This document shows, piece after piece, positions 1-7,961 of a stretch of 14,465 bases of DNA (the first letter of the stretch is position 1; each line of letters begins with the position of its first letter). The notes beneath the pieces are model-generated. The model was not told the origin of the DNA and ran no database searches. It worked only from the letters and a program-made list of their open reading frames with translations. The stretch lies in assembly GCA_002482805.1 (NCBI GenBank), contig DLGR01000014.1:1-14465 (forward strand), in the 5' to 3' direction. The position numbers and the translations under genes are program-made. The stretch is from Micavibrio sp. UBA7689. GTDB lineage: Bacteria; Pseudomonadota; Alphaproteobacteria; Micavibrionales; Micavibrionaceae.

Positions 1-1
1 C

Positions 2-3000
2 AACGGCGTCGAAGGCATGCTCTATATGTCCTCGCTTGCCACGACGGACGGAAATTTACAGCTTTCCGTGACATTCAAAATCGGAACCGACCCCGACCTC
101 GCGCAACAGCTCGTGCAAAACCGCGTGTCTCAGGCCGAGCCGCGCCTGCCCGACATCGTGCGCCAGATCGGCGTGTCGACGGTGAAATCATCGTCCAGCA
201 TCACCATGGTGGTGCACATTCTCTCGCCCAACAATTCCTATGACTCCTTATATTTAAGCAACTACGCCACGCTCAATGTTAAAGACCGCCTGACGCGCGT
301 GCAGGGCGTGGGTCAGGTGCAGGTATTCGGTGCGGGCGATTACGCCATGCGCATATGGCTGAACCCCGACCGCATTGCGGAACGCGGCCTTAACGCCATG
401 GATGTCATAGCCGCCATCCGCAGCCAGAATATTCAGGTATCGACCGGCACCATCGGGGGCCCTCCTTATACCGAAGGCGCGACGCTGCAAATGCCGATCA
501 ACGCCAAGGGGCGTTTATCCTCGGCGCAGGAATTTGAAGACATCATCATCAAACGCGATGAAAACGGCGTGGTCACGCGCCTTGCGGATGTGGCGAAAGT
601 CGAACTCGCGGCCCAACAATACGCCATGGAATCGTTGCTCGATAATAAGGAAGCCGCCGGTATAGGTATTTTCGCCGCCCCCGGTTCCAATGCGCTCCAA
701 ATTTCACAAAGCGTTCGCGCCACGATGGAAGAACTGAAGAAAACCTTCCCCGAAGGCGTCGATTACGGCATCGTCTACGACCCGACAAAATTCGTATCGG
801 ATTCCATCGACGCTGTTATCCATACATTGCTTGAGGCCGTTCTTCTCGTCGTTCTGGTCGTGATTGTGTTTTTGCAGACTTGGCGCGCCTCCATCATTCC
901 GCTTCTGGCCGTACCTGTTTCCATCATCGGTACCTTCACGTTCCTGTATCTGTTCGGCTTCTCCATCAATGTTCTCTCGCTGTTCGGTTTGATCCTCGCC
1001 ATCGGTATCGTGGTCGATGACGCCATCGTCGTCGTCGAAAACGTCGAACGGAACATTGAAAACGGTCTTTCTCCGCGTGACGCCACCATTCAGGCGATGA
1101 AGGAAGTGACGGGTCCGATCATCGCAACCATGCTTGTGCTTACCTCCGTGTTCGTGCCGATCGCGTTCGTGTCGGGTTTGACGGGCCAGTTCTACCAGCA
1201 ATTCGCAACCACGATTGCCATCGCGACCGTGATTTCCACCATCAACTCTCTCACGCTGTCTCCCGCCATGTCGGCGCTTCTTTTGCGCGGGCATGATGCG
1301 CCGAAAGATGCATTGACGCGCTTTATGGATGCCACCTTCGGCTGGTTCTTCCGCGGCTTCAACAAAGTCTTTAAGAAGAGCGCACGCCGTTATGAACGCG
1401 GCGTCGGCGGCGTGGTCCGTCACAAAATCTTGATGATGACGGTCTATGCACTGCTCCTCATCTGCACGGCGTTTGTCTTCAAACTCGTCCCCGCAGGCTT
1501 CGTCCCCGCACAGGACAAAGGCTATGTCATCGCCTTCACGCAATTGCCGCAGGGCGCGACGCTCGAACGCACGCGCGAAGTCATCACGAAGATGGGCGAC
1601 ATCATGAAAAACCAGCCGGGCATTGATTCCGTCGTCTCCTTCCCCGGTCTGTCCATCAACGGTTTCACGAGCAGCTCATCCGCGGGTATCGCCTTCGGAC
1701 CGCTTACCGATTTCGAGGAACGCAAATCAAAAGACTTATCGGGCACGGCTATCGCAGGTTCGATCCAGAACCAGTTATGGGGAATTGATCAGGGTCTGGC
1801 TCTCGTCTTCCCGCCGCCACCCGTGGATGGCATGGGCACGATCGGCGGTTTCAAACTGCAGATCGAAGACAGAGCCGATTTAGGTTATGAAGCGCTTGAT
1901 AATGCCGTAAAGGCCGTCATCGCCCGCGCCGCACAAGAACCCGCCATCGCTCCAGGCATGTTTACGAGCTACACCATCGACACGCCGCAATTATTCGTGG
2001 ATGTGGACAGAACGAAAGCGCAGCAGCTCGGCATCGATGTCTCCGATGTGTTTTCCACCATGCAGGTCTATCTGGGTTCGATGTATATCAATGACTTCAA
2101 CCAGTTCGGCCGCACCTATCAGGTCGTCGCGCAATCGGACAAGGATTTCCGCGCCACGCCCGATGATATTTCCAACTTGCGCGTGAGAAACCGCAACGGC
2201 GAAATGGTGCCGCTCGGCTCTGTCGTCACCGTCACCGAAACTTTCGGCCCCGCGACTGCCATGCGCTACAACGCTTTCCGCACCGCGGATTTGAACGGCG
2301 ACGCCGCTCCCGGTTACTCCTCGGGCGAAGCGCAGGCTGCTATTTCGAAAGTTTTGAAAGAAACCCTGCCCCAAGGTATGGATTTCGAATGGACCGATCT
2401 GACGTACCAGCAAATCTTGGCGGGCAACACGACCATCTACATCTTCCCGCTATGTATCCTGCTCGTCTTCCTCGTTCTGGCCGCGCAGTATGAATCGCTA
2501 ACCATGCCGCTCGCCGTCATTATGATTGTCCCGATGTCTATTTTATCCGCCATTTTCGGCGTCTGGCTTTCGGGGGGCGATAACAACATCTTTACGCAGA
2601 TATCGCTCTTCGTGCTCGCGGGACTCGCGTGTAAGAACGCGATTCTGATCGTGGAATTCGCAAGGGAACTCGAACACCAAGGCAAAGGCATCGTCGAAGC
2701 CGCGCGCGAAGCCTGCTTCTTGCGTCTGCGCCCGATCCTCATGACCTCCTTCGCGTTCATCATGGGCGTGTTGCCCTTGGTCTTCTCGACGGGCGCCGGT
2801 GCGGAAATGCGTCATGCCATCGGTGTTTCGGTGTTTTCGGGGATGCTCGGCGTTACGTTCTTCGGCCTGATCTTCACGCCCATGTTCTACGTCATGCTCC
2901 GCATGATGGAAGTGAAACTGACGGGAAGAAAAGACCCTGTGAAATTACACGGCGATGAAATCGCACCCTGCGAGCGCAAGCCCGTGCATCGCGATCCGGA

Positions 3001-3016
3001 AGACGAAATTATTTAA
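2..3016 (+). CDS. RND multidrug efflux transporter permease, HAE1/AcrB-like (5' end cut off by the window)
   Basis: This is the inner-membrane, proton-driven pump subunit of a tripartite efflux system, normally working with a periplasmic adaptor and an outer-membrane channel. About 1,005 residues are visible; the AcrB family is usually about 1,050, so roughly the first 50-70 residues lie left of the window. The reading frame is open from base 2 and starts with the family-typical NGVEGMLYMSS, so the first internal ATG at 17 is not the start. Visible family marks include the TM4 segment GIVVDDAIVVVENVERN, whose Asp-Asp pair relays protons, and the TM10 segment GLACKNAILIVEFA, whose Lys partners it. 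Two large periplasmic porter regions separate the membrane blocks. The C-terminus is a charged cytoplasmic tail. The adaptor gene would be expected upstream, outside the window. The substrate cannot be inferred. The TAA stop overlaps the stop of the opposing gene within a TTAA. Confidence 0.95.
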   Translation, partial: NGVEGMLYMSSLATTDGNLQLSVTFKIGTDPDLAQQLVQNRVSQAEPRLPDIVRQIGVSTVKSSSSITMVVHILSPNNSYDSLYLSNYATLNVKDRLTRVQGVGQVQVFGAGDYAMRIWLNPDRIAERGLNAMDVIAAIRSQNIQVSTGTIGGPPYTEGATLQMPINAKGRLSSAQEFEDIIIKRDENGVVTRLADVAKVELAAQQYAMESLLDNKEAAGIGIFAAPGSNALQISQSVRATMEELKKTFPEGVDYGIVYDPTKFVSDSIDAVIHTLLEAVLLVVLVVIVFLQTWRASIIPLLAVPVSIIGTFTFLYLFGFSINVLSLFGLILAIGIVVDDAIVVVENVERNIENGLSPRDATIQAMKEVTGPIIATMLVLTSVFVPIAFVSGLTGQFYQQFATTIAIATVISTINSLTLSPAMSALLLRGHDAPKDALTRFMDATFGWFFRGFNKVFKKSARRYERGVGGVVRHKILMMTVYALLLICTAFVFKLVPAGFVPAQDKGYVIAFTQLPQGATLERTREVITKMGDIMKNQPGIDSVVSFPGLSINGFTSSSSAGIAFGPLTDFEERKSKDLSGTAIAGSIQNQLWGIDQGLALVFPPPPVDGMGTIGGFKLQIEDRADLGYEALDNAVKAVIARAAQEPAIAPGMFTSYTIDTPQLFVDVDRTKAQQLGIDVSDVFSTMQVYLGSMYINDFNQFGRTYQVVAQSDKDFRATPDDISNLRVRNRNGEMVPLGSVVTVTETFGPATAMRYNAFRTADLNGDAAPGYSSGEAQAAISKVLKETLPQGMDFEWTDLTYQQILAGNTTIYIFPLCILLVFLVLAAQYESLTMPLAVIMIVPMSILSAIFGVWLSGGDNNIFTQISLFVLAGLACKNAILIVEFARELEHQGKGIVEAAREACFLRLRPILMTSFAFIMGVLPLVFSTGAGAEMRHAIGVSVFSGMLGVTFFGLIFTPMFYVMLRMMEVKLTGRKDPVKLHGDEIAPCERKPVHRDPEDEII

Positions 3017-4248
3017 TTGAAATCGGCAACCAGAGTTTCGAAAACCGTTTTTACAGGGATTTTGTCCGCGGCGTCGTAAATGGTGCCTTCCAGAACGCCC
3101 GTTTGTGCGTTGATTGAAAACGACATCGAAAAAGGCGTGCCTGTCAGATCTTCAGCAACAACAAATTCTTCGGGCAGTTCGAAGATAGTTGTATCTACAC
3201 TCGGCAAGGCCGTTTCAAGAATATTATCGCTGGCATAGGAAACGTCTTCCACCGCGATAGCAGGAGCAACAACTTCAGGCGCCCATTGCTCCAAAAGGTC
3301 CGCAGCGCGGACATCGTCTTGTGCAAGGGCGCGCATTGCTTCGATGGCTTGGGCGCGCGTACCTTCAACCCCAGCAAGCTCATGAAATCTTAAATATTCC
3401 AAATCCACCTTTGCTTGGATATTCCCTGCGTCCGCGGCACTGTTAAGCAATTGCACGGCGCGTTCGGGGTCGGCGTTAGGGCCATACAACAAAGAAATTG
3501 CGAGATCTTTTTGTGCCTGCGGGCTTTCGGGAATTTCGAATGCAGGTGCTTGGGGAATTGTGGGTGTTTCCAAAACCACACCCGGTTTCGCAGAAGGATC
3601 CGAAAGCGCAGGCACTGCTTCGGGCGTGGGGGTCGCTGCAATCGGCATTTCCACTGCAGGCATACCCACATCAGCAGGAATATCTGTGACAGGCTCTATC
3701 GGTAACGCCGGCGCGGACACACCATTGAACAAATCACCAAACAGATCGTCCAGAAACGGCGCCGCACCCACAAGACCGCCGACCACCGCCATGCTCATCG
3801 CACGCACATATTCGGATTTGTTCTTGGATGAATTCTGCGTACGCCATTCCTTGCGCGTCATGTTTCCATCTTTTACGGCTTGGTTGCATTCGTTCCATTG
3901 CTTGAAGAAAGTTTTGATACCGACGGCGGTAACACCCGCGACCACACCGGCAATCGGTGCAGCTGCTGGACCGAACGCAAGTGCGAGCACGCCAGTGGTA
4001 ACGGTTTTGACACCCCAACTGATGGCCATGGCCGAAACGCCATCGAAAAGAGACTGGCTAGGCTTTCTAATTATGGAAACGAATCCAGGAATAACCCATG
4101 GTTCCGACTTTTGCTCACGGGGCTTCCATCTATGTTCCGCGTGGATGACAGAAGAGGCTGTAAACCGCGGTCTGCTTGGGAAGAAGACATCATCTTCCTC
4201 CTCATCGCGCTCCCAGAAAAAGCGTTTGCGGGCAGTATTACGGACCAT
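3013..4248 (-). CDS. Hypothetical membrane-associated protein with Pro-rich linker and a Sel1-like stretch
   Basis: I do not recognise this 411-residue protein. Residues 1-60 are highly charged (an EEEDD patch near residue 17). Residues 78-112 form a hydrophobic Gly/Ala-rich segment and 148-165 a second one, consistent with one or two membrane passes or a hairpin. A polar region lies between them. Residues 180-245 are Pro/Ala-rich and look like a flexible linker. Residues 244-285 resemble one Sel1/TPR-like unit (ISLLYG..., then ERAVQLLNSAADAGN..A). The last 70 residues look like a small beta-rich domain. It is transcribed away from the secreted-protein pair and meets the efflux gene tail-to-tail, the two TAA stops overlapping in TTAA at 3013-3016. 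No clear ribosome binding site precedes the ATG at 4248, so the start is less certain; later Met codons around residue 74 are alternatives. A long open frame on the opposite strand is judged a shadow. Confidence 0.75.
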   Translation of the reverse strand: MVRNTARKRFFWERDEEEDDVFFPSRPRFTASSVIHAEHRWKPREQKSEPWVIPGFVSIIRKPSQSLFDGVSAMAISWGVKTVTTGVLALAFGPAAAPIAGVVAGVTAVGIKTFFKQWNECNQAVKDGNMTRKEWRTQNSSKNKSEYVRAMSMAVVGGLVGAAPFLDDLFGDLFNGVSAPALPIEPVTDIPADVGMPAVEMPIAATPTPEAVPALSDPSAKPGVVLETPTIPQAPAFEIPESPQAQKDLAISLLYGPNADPERAVQLLNSAADAGNIQAKVDLEYLRFHELAGVEGTRAQAIEAMRALAQDDVRAADLLEQWAPEVVAPAIAVEDVSYASDNILETALPSVDTTIFELPEEFVVAEDLTGTPFSMSFSINAQTGVLEGTIYDAADKIPVKTVFETLVADFN

Positions 4249-4275
4249 AAATCGTATCTATTTGCCAGAAAAATG

Positions 4276-4303
4276 TTGCTTGATTACGTCAAGGGTGTAT
4301 ACC
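4276..4303 (+). promoter_or_regulatory. Possible sigma70-type promoter for the secreted protein/lipoprotein pair
   Basis: TTGCTT (4276-4281) and TATACC (4298-4303) are separated by 16 bases. They lie about 80 bases upstream of the ATG at 4385, which has a good AAGGAG site. The boxes match the consensus only partly, and the 136-base divergent gap must also hold the promoter of the leftward gene, so this is tentative. Confidence 0.3.
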
Positions 4304-4384
4304 TACCCCATCGTTATAGCAAGTGATTTTTCACAACGGGAAAGACGTGGGGTCTTAACCTGTAAACCTACCAAGGAGTAACTA

Positions 4385-5299
4385 ATGTCCAAAATTATTA
4401 GAACATTGGCAAGCGCCGCATTTCTTACAGTTGTCGCCAGCGCCGCCGCTGAACACAACACTGCGGACGCATCGCCCGATCAAAACAAAAGCGGTTGTAA
4501 AACCGGATGCGTGCAACCTCCTTCACCGCCTCCACCTCCACCGCCGCCACCACCACCACCGACACCTCCAAGTGTGGACAGCAATAACGAAAATTATAAC
4601 TACAACGATAACAATCTGACCGCAGAGCAACGTCAGCGCCAACAGCAGCAGCAGCAAGCGAACGGTGGCTCTCTCTATTACAACAATAAAGAAGCTGCAC
4701 GTCCTTACGGCGTGGATATTGATCCCGAAGGTTGTCAGGAAGTTAACTCTGTTTTCATTGCAGGGATTCAATTGGGCGGCGGTGCCGCTGGTAGTAAAAT
4801 TCAGGAACCTTGCCAGATCATGACCGAAGCAAGAGATGTCTTTGGTAAGGGTGTAACCCCGTCAGAAAGAGGCGTTGCCCTTCGCACCATGGGCAATGTC
4901 AGACCTGAATTTAAGGACGGCATTGCAGGCGTGAGAAGCCACGCAGAATCAGATTGTTATGCGACTGCCGATTCTGTCATGCTGGCCGATGATAGAGCAT
5001 TACCCTGCCCTGCAAAAGCTGAAGTAGCACCGGCACCCGTAGTGGCCCTGTCACCTGCACAACTCCCTCCTCCACCCCCACCCGCACCTTTGGCAGCGCC
5101 GAAAACATGCGAAGCTCTTACAAACGAGCACAAAGTTGCAGAACGCGCCTACCAAGTCGCCACTGAAGCTTGGAGAAGCGCAGGCGGAAAAGAAGGAACG
5201 CCGAAAGCAAACGCTTATTACGATGCTTGGGAACTTAACAATGGTCTGGCTATACAAAAAGCCCGCGTTTGCGGTATGGGCCTCACCAAAGGTAGTTAA
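4385..5299 (+). CDS. Secreted low-complexity protein rich in Pro, Asn and Gln, with eight cysteines
   Basis: This 304-residue protein starts at an ATG preceded by AAGGAG at good spacing. Residues 1-22 form a Sec signal peptide (basic start, hydrophobic core, cleavage probably after ASAAA). The mature protein has a polyproline tract at about 45-62, an Asn/Tyr-rich patch at 66-77, a Gln/Arg tract at 82-91 encoded partly by CAG repeats, a more ordinary domain at about 100-210, a second proline tract at 225-239, and a helical C-terminal segment at 241-300. Eight cysteines, at about 38, 42, 117, 143, 191, 208, 242 and 296, suggest disulfides and therefore a periplasmic or surface location. The proline tracts could span peptidoglycan or serve as flexible spacers. 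A lipoprotein gene follows after only two bases, so the two are almost certainly one operon. I recognise no family; a structural or adhesive envelope role is only inference. Confidence 0.8.
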   Translation: MSKIIRTLASAAFLTVVASAAAEHNTADASPDQNKSGCKTGCVQPPSPPPPPPPPPPPPTPPSVDSNNENYNYNDNNLTAEQRQRQQQQQQANGGSLYYNNKEAARPYGVDIDPEGCQEVNSVFIAGIQLGGGAAGSKIQEPCQIMTEARDVFGKGVTPSERGVALRTMGNVRPEFKDGIAGVRSHAESDCYATADSVMLADDRALPCPAKAEVAPAPVVALSPAQLPPPPPPAPLAAPKTCEALTNEHKVAERAYQVATEAWRSAGGKEGTPKANAYYDAWELNNGLAIQKARVCGMGLTKGS

Positions 5300-5301
5300 G
5301 C

Positions 5302-5700
5302 TTGAAATTTCTGCGAAATATTTTTTTGGCATGCGCGCTGCCGGCTGCCCTTGGTGGTTGTCAAACCATGGCCGCACCGGCGGCGCAATGCTCTGAAAGG
5401 CAGATTGTTTCAATTCCGTTTCTTTTAAGCATAGACAACACAGATGTTGTGGATGATTGCCCCATGAAAATGGCGGCCGCCTCCATGGCTAATGGAACTG
5501 TCTCAGAACGCGCTGTTGCGAACAAAATCCTGGTCCCAAAATCAATCATTCAGGAAACCAACGACACCGTTCTTAACGCAGAGACAAGAGAATGCACGGT
5601 TGTAGGAAAAATCCCGAACACGAATAACTTGAAATTCGTTTGCAAAGATGGACCCGTTGCCATAGGCACAGCGCCGAAGCCTGCTCCAACCCCACAATAA
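5302..5700 (+). CDS. Small predicted lipoprotein, TTG start
   Basis: This 132-residue protein begins at a TTG two bases after the stop of the secreted-protein gene; GGTAG just upstream may serve as the ribosome site, and translation is probably coupled. Residues 1-20 form a lipoprotein signal: MKFLRN, then a hydrophobic stretch, then the lipobox LGGC with Cys20 as the lipidation site. The residue after the Cys is Gln rather than Asp, so by the usual rule it would go to the outer membrane. The mature part has four further cysteines (about 30, 53, 98 and 114), and the last 12 residues are Pro/Ala-rich. No family is recognised. Its neighbour is a cysteine-rich secreted protein, so the two may interact in the periplasm; that is inference. 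The TAA stop directly abuts the stop of the opposing oxidoreductase gene. Confidence 0.78.
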   Translation: MKFLRNIFLACALPAALGGCQTMAAPAAQCSERQIVSIPFLLSIDNTDVVDDCPMKMAAASMANGTVSERAVANKILVPKSIIQETNDTVLNAETRECTVVGKIPNTNNLKFVCKDGPVAIGTAPKPAPTPQ

Positions 5701-6867
5701 TTACGCTGAAATTTCCTGCGCCAATTGATGCGCCTGCATCCTGATTTCGGGGATGGCCGTAGTTTCGAACATATCGCCGAAGCATGCGGGGCCTATCTTC
5801 GCGCTCACTTCAAAATTCCTGTCGGGTTCATCGTATCGATAGCCCAAACAATTGACGATGGCATCTGCGGCGATGGTTTTACCGCCTTTCAAAACCACTT
5901 TGCCGCATTCGATCTTTTCCGCGCGCGCCTTCACGAATTCCACATTCATGGTTTGCAACTTCGCCGCTATTTCGGGCGCCATCCTGTGGCGGTGCACGTT
6001 CCAGAACGTAACGACATGCTTTAAAAATGAAGCGCGCTCAAAAGCGGACCAGCTTTCCCAGATGATATTCGTATGCCCGCGCATCGCGTCTATCACCGCC
6101 TGCCACGGCACGCCCTGCTCCGCCGCCGTATCGATTTCGCTCCGTATCCTGCGCATCATTTGGGACGGGGATAAATGCTCATCCTCGCGGATTGTCAGGA
6201 ATGGCTCGTAACTTGCAGGTGCTGTGTGCGGACGGGGCAACAACGCATGGGTGGAAATAATCGTTACCCTGCCATTATATCCATGTTCGCGCAGACCGAT
6301 CGCCGCATCCACCGCGGACAATCCGCTACCCACCAATGCGATATGTCCCGCGCCCTTTAAAGCCGCGTAATCAAGCCCCCACGGGCAATCATGACAATCA
6401 TCCGCATTTTCTTTTTTCAGATGGAGTGCACGCACATTGCCGCTCGCCAGAACGGCATGGTCATATCGCTTGCCGTTAATCTCGTATTGATCGCCCGACT
6501 TGCGCGCTTCCTTCACATCTTCCTTGATAAGATGGATATCCATCTTGCCTTGCGCGTCGTGCAGTTTTTCCAAAAGATAATCGCCGAACAATTTACGCGG
6601 CACGAAATCTTCCGCCGCAAACCCTCGCGCCGCCGCCCACGCGGCGAAATCATCCTTTTCCTCGTGATACGCGCTCATATTCGCCGCCCGCACATTGAGC
6701 AAATGACAATCCTGCGTGGTGGAATAGGCTATGCCGCGCCCGAAACGTGCCGCGCGATCATACACATCGATCGAAAGATTTTTTGATTTTGGAATACGCG
6801 CAAGATGAGCAAGCAATAGCGTGGCCGAAGCCCCACCGCCGATGATTGCGATACGCGTCTTATCCAT
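5701..6867 (-). CDS. FAD/NAD(P)-binding protein, YdhS/NAD_binding_9-like
   Basis: A 388-residue flavoprotein-like enzyme. The N-terminus has a Rossmann dinucleotide motif (IAIIGGGASA, residues 6-15). It is followed by the family signature FGRGIAYST, then HLLNVRA and MSA, which in this family surround the bound FAD. A second nucleotide motif, VGSGLSAVDAA, lies at about 179-189, followed by VTIISTHALLPRPH, also typical. Proteins of this family are usually about 450-530 residues, so this is a short member; the C-terminus lacks the extra region seen in longer forms. The reaction is unknown; members are commonly annotated only as FAD/NAD(P)-binding or as possible hydroxyacylglutathione- or siderophore-related oxidoreductases, and I see nothing to choose between them. 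The ATG overlaps the end of the DUF6356-like gene in ATGGATAA, implying coupled translation in an operon with it and the TerB-like gene. Confidence 0.85.
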   Translation of the reverse strand: MDKTRIAIIGGGASATLLLAHLARIPKSKNLSIDVYDRAARFGRGIAYSTTQDCHLLNVRAANMSAYHEEKDDFAAWAAARGFAAEDFVPRKLFGDYLLEKLHDAQGKMDIHLIKEDVKEARKSGDQYEINGKRYDHAVLASGNVRALHLKKENADDCHDCPWGLDYAALKGAGHIALVGSGLSAVDAAIGLREHGYNGRVTIISTHALLPRPHTAPASYEPFLTIREDEHLSPSQMMRRIRSEIDTAAEQGVPWQAVIDAMRGHTNIIWESWSAFERASFLKHVVTFWNVHRHRMAPEIAAKLQTMNVEFVKARAEKIECGKVVLKGGKTIAADAIVNCLGYRYDEPDRNFEVSAKIGPACFGDMFETTAIPEIRMQAHQLAQEISA

Positions 6868-7090
6868 GATGATGGTGGATGCCGGTTTTTTGCATGCGCG
6901 CCTGCATTTCCGCGTGCAGTTTGTTCAGGTTCGTGCTGGTCGTGCACTGGAATATGGCGGGGCATATGGCATGCAACACACACGCAATGCCCGTGGCCAT
7001 TACACGAAGGCCGAACCACGCCGCCCACGCCAGATGCTGGAAGTAATTTTCATGCGCGTGATCAAGATGTGATTGGCATTTTTTCAACAT
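6860..7090 (-). CDS. Small DUF6356-like membrane protein
   Basis: A 76-residue protein with one hydrophobic segment at about 22-45 (WAAWFGLRVMATGIACVLHA), flanked by a family-like N-terminal ENYFQHL and a C-terminal LHAEMQAR helix ending in a His-rich tail. The pattern of an E.Y..H start, FGLRM..TGIA..LHA..P and then a TST..LHAEM tail matches alphaproteobacterial proteins annotated as DUF6356, from memory. It is probably a single-pass inner-membrane protein of unknown function. It lies between the TerB-like gene (42-base gap) and the FAD/NAD(P) protein (8-base overlap), so all three probably form one transcript. The upstream site GAGAGAATCACAGC gives only a weak ribosome match to this ATG. 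Confidence 0.72.
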   Translation of the reverse strand: MLKKCQSHLDHAHENYFQHLAWAAWFGLRVMATGIACVLHAICPAIFQCTTSTNLNKLHAEMQARMQKTGIHHHHG

Positions 7091-7132
7091 GCTGTGATTC
7101 TCTCATAGCCGCACGGATCGCTCAACCCGTAA

Positions 7133-7591
7133 TTATGCGCTCAACTGAACCAAAGGCGGTTGTTTGAACAGTCCCATAACGCCCGATTTGGCGTATTGCT
7201 GGTAAAAATGGTCGACATGTTCGTGGTTGCGGGTGGAATGCAATATTTCCTCTTCCGCCTTTTCGCCCATGCACGAAACGCGTTTTAAAATCTCGCGCTC
7301 CTGCCCCGTGATATCGCCCTCGCACCAAACGATCGCGCGGGCCAGAACACAAAAACGCTTCTTGTCTTCGGGGTTCGTGATCTTGCGGTATAACGGCACG
7401 ACATCTTTGGGATTTTGCATGTCCTCGCGCAGAACCACCAGCTGCGCCGTCGAAAAAGGCACTTGGCTCAGATAGCTTTTTAAAAGCTCCTGTTCTTCCA
7501 ACGATAGATTGTTATCGACAAAGGCGAACGCAAACACCGCCCGCCACATGTTGAATTCCGAATCCGTAATCGATTGTGATTTTCCGCTCAT
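7133..7591 (-). CDS. TerB-like (tellurite-resistance fold) helical protein
   Basis: A 152-residue, almost entirely helical protein. The pair of acidic loop motifs FVDNNLSLEEQELL (about 24-37) and CEGDITGQEREIL (about 90-102) is the duplicated metal-loop pattern of the TerB/DUF533 fold. In well-known members these loops bind divalent metal near the membrane. The tail (residues 125-152) is polar with PP and shows no membrane segment, so the protein is probably cytoplasmic. The family name does not imply tellurite resistance here: none of the other ter genes is present. It is the first gene of a probable operon with the DUF6356-like and FAD/NAD(P) genes. It lies 53 bases downstream of tRNA-Val on the same strand, so read-through from the tRNA promoter is possible. 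No strong ribosome site precedes the ATG at 7591; an out-of-frame ATG lies just upstream. Confidence 0.75.
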   Translation of the reverse strand: MSGKSQSITDSEFNMWRAVFAFAFVDNNLSLEEQELLKSYLSQVPFSTAQLVVLREDMQNPKDVVPLYRKITNPEDKKRFCVLARAIVWCEGDITGQEREILKRVSCMGEKAEEEILHSTRNHEHVDHFYQQYAKSGVMGLFKQPPLVQLSA

Positions 7592-7643
7592 TCATTGAAA
7601 ACGAATGGGCGGCATACAAGTTCCGATGGTTAATGTGGGGAAA

Positions 7644-7718
7644 TGGTGGGCGGTACAGGGATTGAACCTGTGACCCCTTGCGTGTCGAGCAAGTGCTCTA
7701 CCGCTGAGCTAACCGCCC
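7644..7718 (-). tRNA. tRNA-Val (anticodon GAC)
   Basis: The complementary strand folds as a complete tRNA. The 5' acceptor GGGCGGT pairs with ACCGCCC, followed by discriminator A and an encoded CCA. The D arm contains GCTC...GAGC. The anticodon stem is CTTGC/GCAAG around loop TCGACAC, giving GAC for valine codons GUC/GUU. The T arm contains GGTTCAATCC. It lies downstream of tRNA-fMet on the same strand and is probably co-transcribed with it. Confidence 0.97.
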
Positions 7719-7744
7719 ATAAAGGCAAACGCGGTATATTTCCT

Positions 7745-7821
<77 letters not shown>

Positions 7822-7848
7822 GCAAGGAAACTAGTAAATCGGTTCGTG

Positions 7849-7877
7849 TTTATAGGCTCTAGGTATTTGGTTTGCAA
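7849..7877 (-). promoter_or_regulatory. Promoter of the tRNA-fMet/tRNA-Val unit
   Basis: Read leftward, TTGCAA (7877-7872) and TATAAA (7854-7849) are separated by 17 bases. The -10 box ends 27 bases before the tRNA-fMet 5' end, a typical distance for a processed leader. An alternative TTGACT lies a little further upstream. Confidence 0.6.
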
Positions 7878-7925
7878 CGTTTAAAAGTCAAAGATTGGCT
7901 TAATTACGGACCCCTCTGTAAAGCA

Positions 7926-7954
7926 TTGACATAATACAATAAAATCCCTATAAA
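7926..7954 (+). promoter_or_regulatory. Near-consensus sigma70 promoter abutting the ATG at 7962 (leaderless)
   Basis: TTGACA (7926-7931) and TATAAA (7949-7954) are separated by exactly 17 bases. Only seven bases lie between the -10 box and the ATG, so transcription should start at or next to the A of the start codon. No ribosome binding site is present or possible in the leader. Confidence 0.75.
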
Positions 7955-7961
7955 ACGGCCC

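Noticed and set aside
704..1543. 279-residue leftward open frame
   Set aside because: Antisense to the efflux gene; rich in His, Asp, Arg and Gly without hydrophobic core, a typical shadow.
3560..4381. 273-residue rightward open frame
   Set aside because: Antisense to the leftward 411-residue protein; Ser/Thr-rich, no ribosome site, and the opposite strand has clear domain-like organisation.
4526..4670. Short tandem repeats (CCACC-type and CAG runs)
   Set aside because: They are the codons of the proline and glutamine tracts and not a separate repeat array.
7133..7591. Tellurite-resistance operon
   Set aside because: Only a TerB-fold protein is present; none of the other ter genes is near.
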